The notes under the pieces were generated by a model. That model worked only from the letters and a program-made list of their open reading frames with translations. It did not search any database and was not told where the DNA came from. Of a stretch of DNA of 64,000 nucleotides, positions 61,320 to 64,000 are shown in pieces. The DNA comes from Desulfobacterales bacterium. Lineage in GTDB: Bacteria; Desulfobacterota; Desulfobacteria; Desulfobacterales; JAHEIW01. The stretch's first letter is position 1; each line of letters starts with the position of its first letter. The stretch is taken from contig JAQYWI010000005.1 in the NCBI GenBank assembly GCA_030145015.1, forward strand, positions 1 through 64,000, read 5' to 3'. The translations under genes were made by a program, and so were the position numbers.

Positions 61320-62312
61320 ATGAAATTAGTGGATGGATATGGACGATCAATTGATTACCTGCGCATATCAATAACCGATCACTGCAACCTGAAATGCTAT
61401 TATTGCACACCGTTTTCAGGCCGCAGTCATCTGGAACGTTCGGAGATTTTAACCTATGAGGAGATGCTCAATGTCGCACGGGCGGCGGCAGCAATCGGCA
61501 TAACCAAAATACGGGTCACCGGTGGTGAGCCGCTGGTCAGAAAGGGCGTAGTTGAATTCTGTCGTATGCTTTCCGAGATAGACGGTTTAAAAAGCCTGGC
61601 CCTGACAACCAACGGGATATATCTGGAGGAAATGGCCGAACCGTTATTTAAGGCCGGCGTCCGCAGAATCAATATCAGCCTGGACACGTTAAGGCCGGAC
61701 CGCTTTGAAAAAATTACCGGGTACAATTGGCTGCCCCGCGTGCTGGGCGGCATTAAACGCGCCGAGCAGATCGGAATGCATCCCATCAAGATTAACACCG
61801 TGGTAATGCGCGGCATCAATGATGATGAAATCGAAGATCTGGCCCGCTTGACCCTGGATAAGCCTTACCATGTGCGCTTTATCGAACTGATGCCCACCGA
61901 CAGCTCGGCCTACGGCAACTATGAATCGCTATTTATACCGGTTGAAGAATTTATGAAAAGGATCCATCAAATTGATCGGGTTCAAATCGAGCCGGCAGCA
62001 GATTCCTACGGGCCGGCAAGGCTCTGCCGGCTTCCGGGTGCCGTCGGCAAAGTCGGTTTCATTGCTCCCATCAGCTGGCATTTTTGCGGTTCCTGCAATC
62101 GCCTGCGGTTGACCGCTGACGGCAAAATCAAAACCTGTCTGTTTTCCCGGGAAGAAATCGACATCAAAACCCCGCTGAGAACCGGGGCAACCCAAAACGA
62201 TATTATCAACATTTTTACGCAGGCGGTCGCTGAAAAACCCTCCGGTCACCACCTAAATGCAAAAGACCATCAAAACGCCTGCGGGCGGGCCATGCGCGCC
62301 ATCGGAGGTTAG
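61320..62312 (+). CDS. moaA: GTP 3',8-cyclase, molybdenum cofactor biosynthesis protein A
   Basis: This 330-residue radical SAM enzyme makes the first intermediate of molybdopterin from GTP. The N-terminal cluster is bound by CNLKCYYC (ITDHCNLKCYYCTPFSG), followed by TGGEPLVRKG. The C-terminal cluster is bound in HFCGSCNRLRLTADGKIKTC, where the extra cysteines bind GTP. The chain ends in AIGG, the conserved glycine pair. Length and motifs match the family fully. It serves the molybdoenzymes in this window. Confidence 0.95.
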   Translation: MKLVDGYGRSIDYLRISITDHCNLKCYYCTPFSGRSHLERSEILTYEEMLNVARAAAAIGITKIRVTGGEPLVRKGVVEFCRMLSEIDGLKSLALTTNGIYLEEMAEPLFKAGVRRINISLDTLRPDRFEKITGYNWLPRVLGGIKRAEQIGMHPIKINTVVMRGINDDEIEDLARLTLDKPYHVRFIELMPTDSSAYGNYESLFIPVEEFMKRIHQIDRVQIEPAADSYGPARLCRLPGAVGKVGFIAPISWHFCGSCNRLRLTADGKIKTCLFSREEIDIKTPLRTGATQNDIINIFTQAVAEKPSGHHLNAKDHQNACGRAMRAIGG

Positions 62313-62316
62313 AATT

Positions 62317-62646
62317 ATGGCAAAACTCAAATTAAGGTCAAGCCAGTGGATTGTGGATGCAGACAACAACATTATTATTGGAGAAGGCCGGGCGAAAATT
62401 CTGGAGCATATCGATAAGACGGGCTCCATGAATCAGGCCGCCAAATTGATGAAAATGTCGTACAAGGCGGTTTGGAGTAAAATCAAAGCGACTGAAAAAC
62501 ACATGAATATCTGCATCGTGCATACGGACCGCAAAGATGGATCACGCCTTTCTCAAGACGGTAAGCAGCTCCTTAAAAAGTACAAACAGTTAAAAACACA
62601 ATGCATGTCCGCCGATGATAAAATTTTTGGCGGCATTTTTAGATAA
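62317..62646 (+). CDS. ModE-like molybdenum-responsive winged-helix regulator
   Basis: This 109-residue protein matches the N-terminal domain of ModE: GEGRAKILEHIDKTGSMNQA, AKLMKMSYKAVWSKIKATEK and a C-terminal arm. The molybdate-binding (mop) domains of full-length ModE are absent, so it either senses nothing by itself or binds metal differently. GGAGG lies 8-9 bases before the ATG at 62317. It starts just after moaA and is followed by the TauE/SafE exporter gene. Confidence 0.8.
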   Translation: MAKLKLRSSQWIVDADNNIIIGEGRAKILEHIDKTGSMNQAAKLMKMSYKAVWSKIKATEKHMNICIVHTDRKDGSRLSQDGKQLLKKYKQLKTQCMSADDKIFGGIFR

Positions 62647-62648
62647 CC

Positions 62649-63548
62649 ATGGAATTTTTACAATTTACATTTCCCCTTTCCGGGGTTGAGACCTTTATTT
62701 TAATCCCGCCGCTGGTGGCTTTCGGTATTTCTTTTTTCACCTCCATGGGGGGCATCTCAGGCGCATTTTTGCTGCTGCCGTTTCAAATGAGTGTTCTGGG
62801 ATTCATCAGTCCTTCGGTAACGGCTACCAACTTTCTGTTCAATGTGACCGGCACGCCCGGCGGCGTGTACCGCTATGCCAGAGAGTGCCGCTTCGTGTGG
62901 CCGGTGGCGCTATTGATTGTGACCGGCATTATCCCCGGCGTCCTTATCGGTTATTATCTGCGCATCACTTATTTGCCGGATCCGAAAACGTTCAAGTTTT
63001 TTGTCGGCTGTGTCTTGATGTTGATCGCTTGCAAACTTTTAAAAGAAGCATTTAACGCTAAAGCTGCGGCAACCGCAAAAAACTGCACGCTCGCCGATAG
63101 GGTGGAAGAAGCGTCAATCGAGGTGAAAACCACCCGCTTTAACTTCAAAGGCGCCACGTATTCATTTGCAACCGCAAAGCTACTCGGATTGGCCCTGACT
63201 GTCGGTATCATCGGCGGTGTCTACGGTATCGGTGGCGGTTCGATTATCGCACCGTTTTTGATCACATATTTCGGTCTGCCGGTGTATGCCGTTGCCGGTG
63301 CGGTGCTCCTGGGGACCTTTGTTTCATCGCTGGCCGGTGTGACCTTTTACAGCCTCATCCCGATAAACGGGGCGGTAGCCGCCCCGGATTGGTTGCTGGG
63401 AATATTGTTCGGAGCCGGGGGACTCGCGGGCATGTATTTAGGTGCCAGGGTGCAAAAATACGCACCTGAACGCTGGATCAAGCTGATGCTGGGAGCAGTG
63501 ATTGCGATCGTGGCCGCAAAATATATTTTAAGATTTTTTGGTATATAA
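62649..63548 (+). CDS. TauE/SafE-family transmembrane transporter
   Basis: This 299-residue membrane protein belongs to the TauE/SafE (UPF0721) family, with about eight helices. Repeated family motifs are FFTSMGGISGAFLLLPFQMS with ATNFLFNVTGTPGG in the first half and GIIGGVYGIGGGSIIAPFLI with LGTFVSSLAGV in the second. Characterised members export sulfite, sulfoacetate or other organosulfur anions, or move related anions. The stop of the ModE-like gene lies 2 bases before this start. Its co-location with molybdenum genes hints at an oxyanion substrate, but this is inference. Confidence 0.85.
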   Translation: MEFLQFTFPLSGVETFILIPPLVAFGISFFTSMGGISGAFLLLPFQMSVLGFISPSVTATNFLFNVTGTPGGVYRYARECRFVWPVALLIVTGIIPGVLIGYYLRITYLPDPKTFKFFVGCVLMLIACKLLKEAFNAKAAATAKNCTLADRVEEASIEVKTTRFNFKGATYSFATAKLLGLALTVGIIGGVYGIGGGSIIAPFLITYFGLPVYAVAGAVLLGTFVSSLAGVTFYSLIPINGAVAAPDWLLGILFGAGGLAGMYLGARVQKYAPERWIKLMLGAVIAIVAAKYILRFFGI

Positions 63549-63573
63549 AAATCTCGGGATTGTGGAAAAAGGC

Positions 63574-63661
63574 GGGGCGGCCCTATGGCGCCGGGTTTTT
63601 TGAGCCAAATCCATAAAGACGTGTTTAAAAGAATGGATAAAGGAAAACCCCGAGCCGCCCC
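63574..63661. repeat. Nested inverted repeat between convergent genes
   Basis: Three pairs of arms are nested: GGGGCGGC with GCCGCCCC (8 bases, perfect), CGGGTTTT with AAAACCCCG, and ATCCAT with ATGGAT. This gives a long stem with an internal loop of 18-20 bases. It lies between TauE/SafE and the minus-strand IscU-like gene and may serve both as a bidirectional terminator, or it may be a structured RNA or palindromic element. The rest of 63549-63814 has no gene. Confidence 0.5.
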
Positions 63662-63814
63662 ATCTTTAGGAGAGGATTGATACGAATGGATGTATAGAGG
63701 GAACATCCATCCTATCATTAAGCAGTATGCGACCACGGAAAAGGTTCTGATCGCATACTTGAGGATTTAAGTGTAAACTTAGCTTCGTGATGGATTATTG
63801 TCAATAAAAATATA

Positions 63815-64000
63815 TCACGTTGTGGCAGTTGACTGTTTGCCCTCGAAATCCTCGATCGCTCTGGCTAATGCATCGGCACCCAGGTTGGAGCAATGCATTT
63901 TTTCCTTGGGAAGTCCGTCCAGGGATTCGGCTACGGATTTTTTGGTAATTTTTTTGGCTTCATCAAGGGTTTTTCCCAGGGCCATCTCGGTAACCATGCT
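63815..64000 (-). CDS. IscU/NifU-like iron-sulfur scaffold protein, N-terminus beyond window
   Basis: The last 60 or so residues of an IscU/NifU N-terminal-type scaffold protein are visible. The block MVTEMALGKTLDEAKKITKK and the metal-ligand segment MHCSNLGADALARAIEDF are characteristic of the family's C-terminal half, with the last conserved Cys. The open frame continues past the window edge, so the gene is partial. It is on the strand opposite the molybdenum cluster. It likely supplies iron-sulfur clusters. Confidence 0.8.
   Translation of the reverse strand, partial: SMVTEMALGKTLDEAKKITKKSVAESLDGLPKEKMHCSNLGADALARAIEDFEGKQSTATT

Noticed and set aside
61156..61410. Minus-strand open frame across the gap before moaA
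   Set aside because: It is translated from an AT-rich palindromic repeat and shows the low-complexity sequence typical of such elements. It has no ribosome binding site.

Overview
The window reads as chromosome of an anaerobic, molybdenum-using Gram-negative bacterium, most likely a Desulfobacterota (Desulfobacterales-like) lineage. The reasons are gene content only: UbiD and 4-hydroxybenzoyl-CoA-reductase-type aromatic enzymes, TRAP and branched-chain-amino-acid-type (LIV) uptake systems, an arsenate-reductase-type molybdoenzyme operon, FmdE and MoeA-like proteins, extensive sigma-54 control, and several AT-rich palindromic intergenic repeats. No rRNA, tRNA or CRISPR array was recognised.

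Region 1 (1-15.6 kb, all + strand) is an extracellular polysaccharide locus: O-antigen ligase/polymerase-like protein, a CysD-like ATP-pyrophosphatase, two alkaline-phosphatase-superfamily enzymes, a sulfotransferase, a polysaccharide deacetylase, two GT4 glycosyltransferases, a GH5 glycosidase, a formyltransferase, a CelD-type acyltransferase, a radical SAM/SPASM protein and a WecG/TagA glycosyltransferase. The combination suggests a sulfated and/or N-acylated polymer. Region 2 (15.6-19.3 kb) is sparse: a small internally duplicated protein, a large imperfect palindrome, a possible small membrane peptide, and a secreted-protein pair.

Region 3 (19.3-48.9 kb) is the most interesting part. Three paralogous PaaK/LuxE-like adenylate-forming enzymes each sit at the head of a transcription unit. 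Around them lie a LIV transporter, an amidohydrolase, a TRAP transporter with a duplicated binding protein, two NMT1/TauA-like binding proteins, one TauBC-like ATPase/permease, an orphan Fe-type binding protein, a UbiD decarboxylase, an asparagine-synthase-like enzyme, a methyltransferase and a three-subunit molybdenum hydroxylase whose FAD subunit carries the extra four-cysteine loop of 4-hydroxybenzoyl-CoA reductase. Five transcription units start with a sigma-54-type -24/-12 promoter, and four of these have a clear GGGCATATGCCC-like palindrome 100 or 101 bp upstream (the fifth has a weak match). I infer a co-regulated uptake, CoA-activation and dearomatisation/decarboxylation regulon for an aromatic or related carboxylic acid.

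Region 4 (49.1-53.2 kb) holds the probable regulator: a PhnD-like periplasmic binding lipoprotein next to a membrane-anchored sigma-54 activator (sensor, HAMP, GAF, AAA+, Fis) with no kinase or receiver domain. A degenerate receiver-like protein follows. Region 5 (53.3-58.9 kb) is a TAT-exported molybdoenzyme operon (catalytic, four-cluster FeS, NrfD, TorD chaperone, AhpD-like) whose catalytic subunit has every substrate residue I remember for arsenate reductase ArrA. Region 6 (59.3-63.5 kb) is molybdenum-cofactor related (FmdE, MoeA-like, MoaA, ModE-like) plus a TauE/SafE exporter. The window ends inside an IscU/NifU-like gene on the minus strand.
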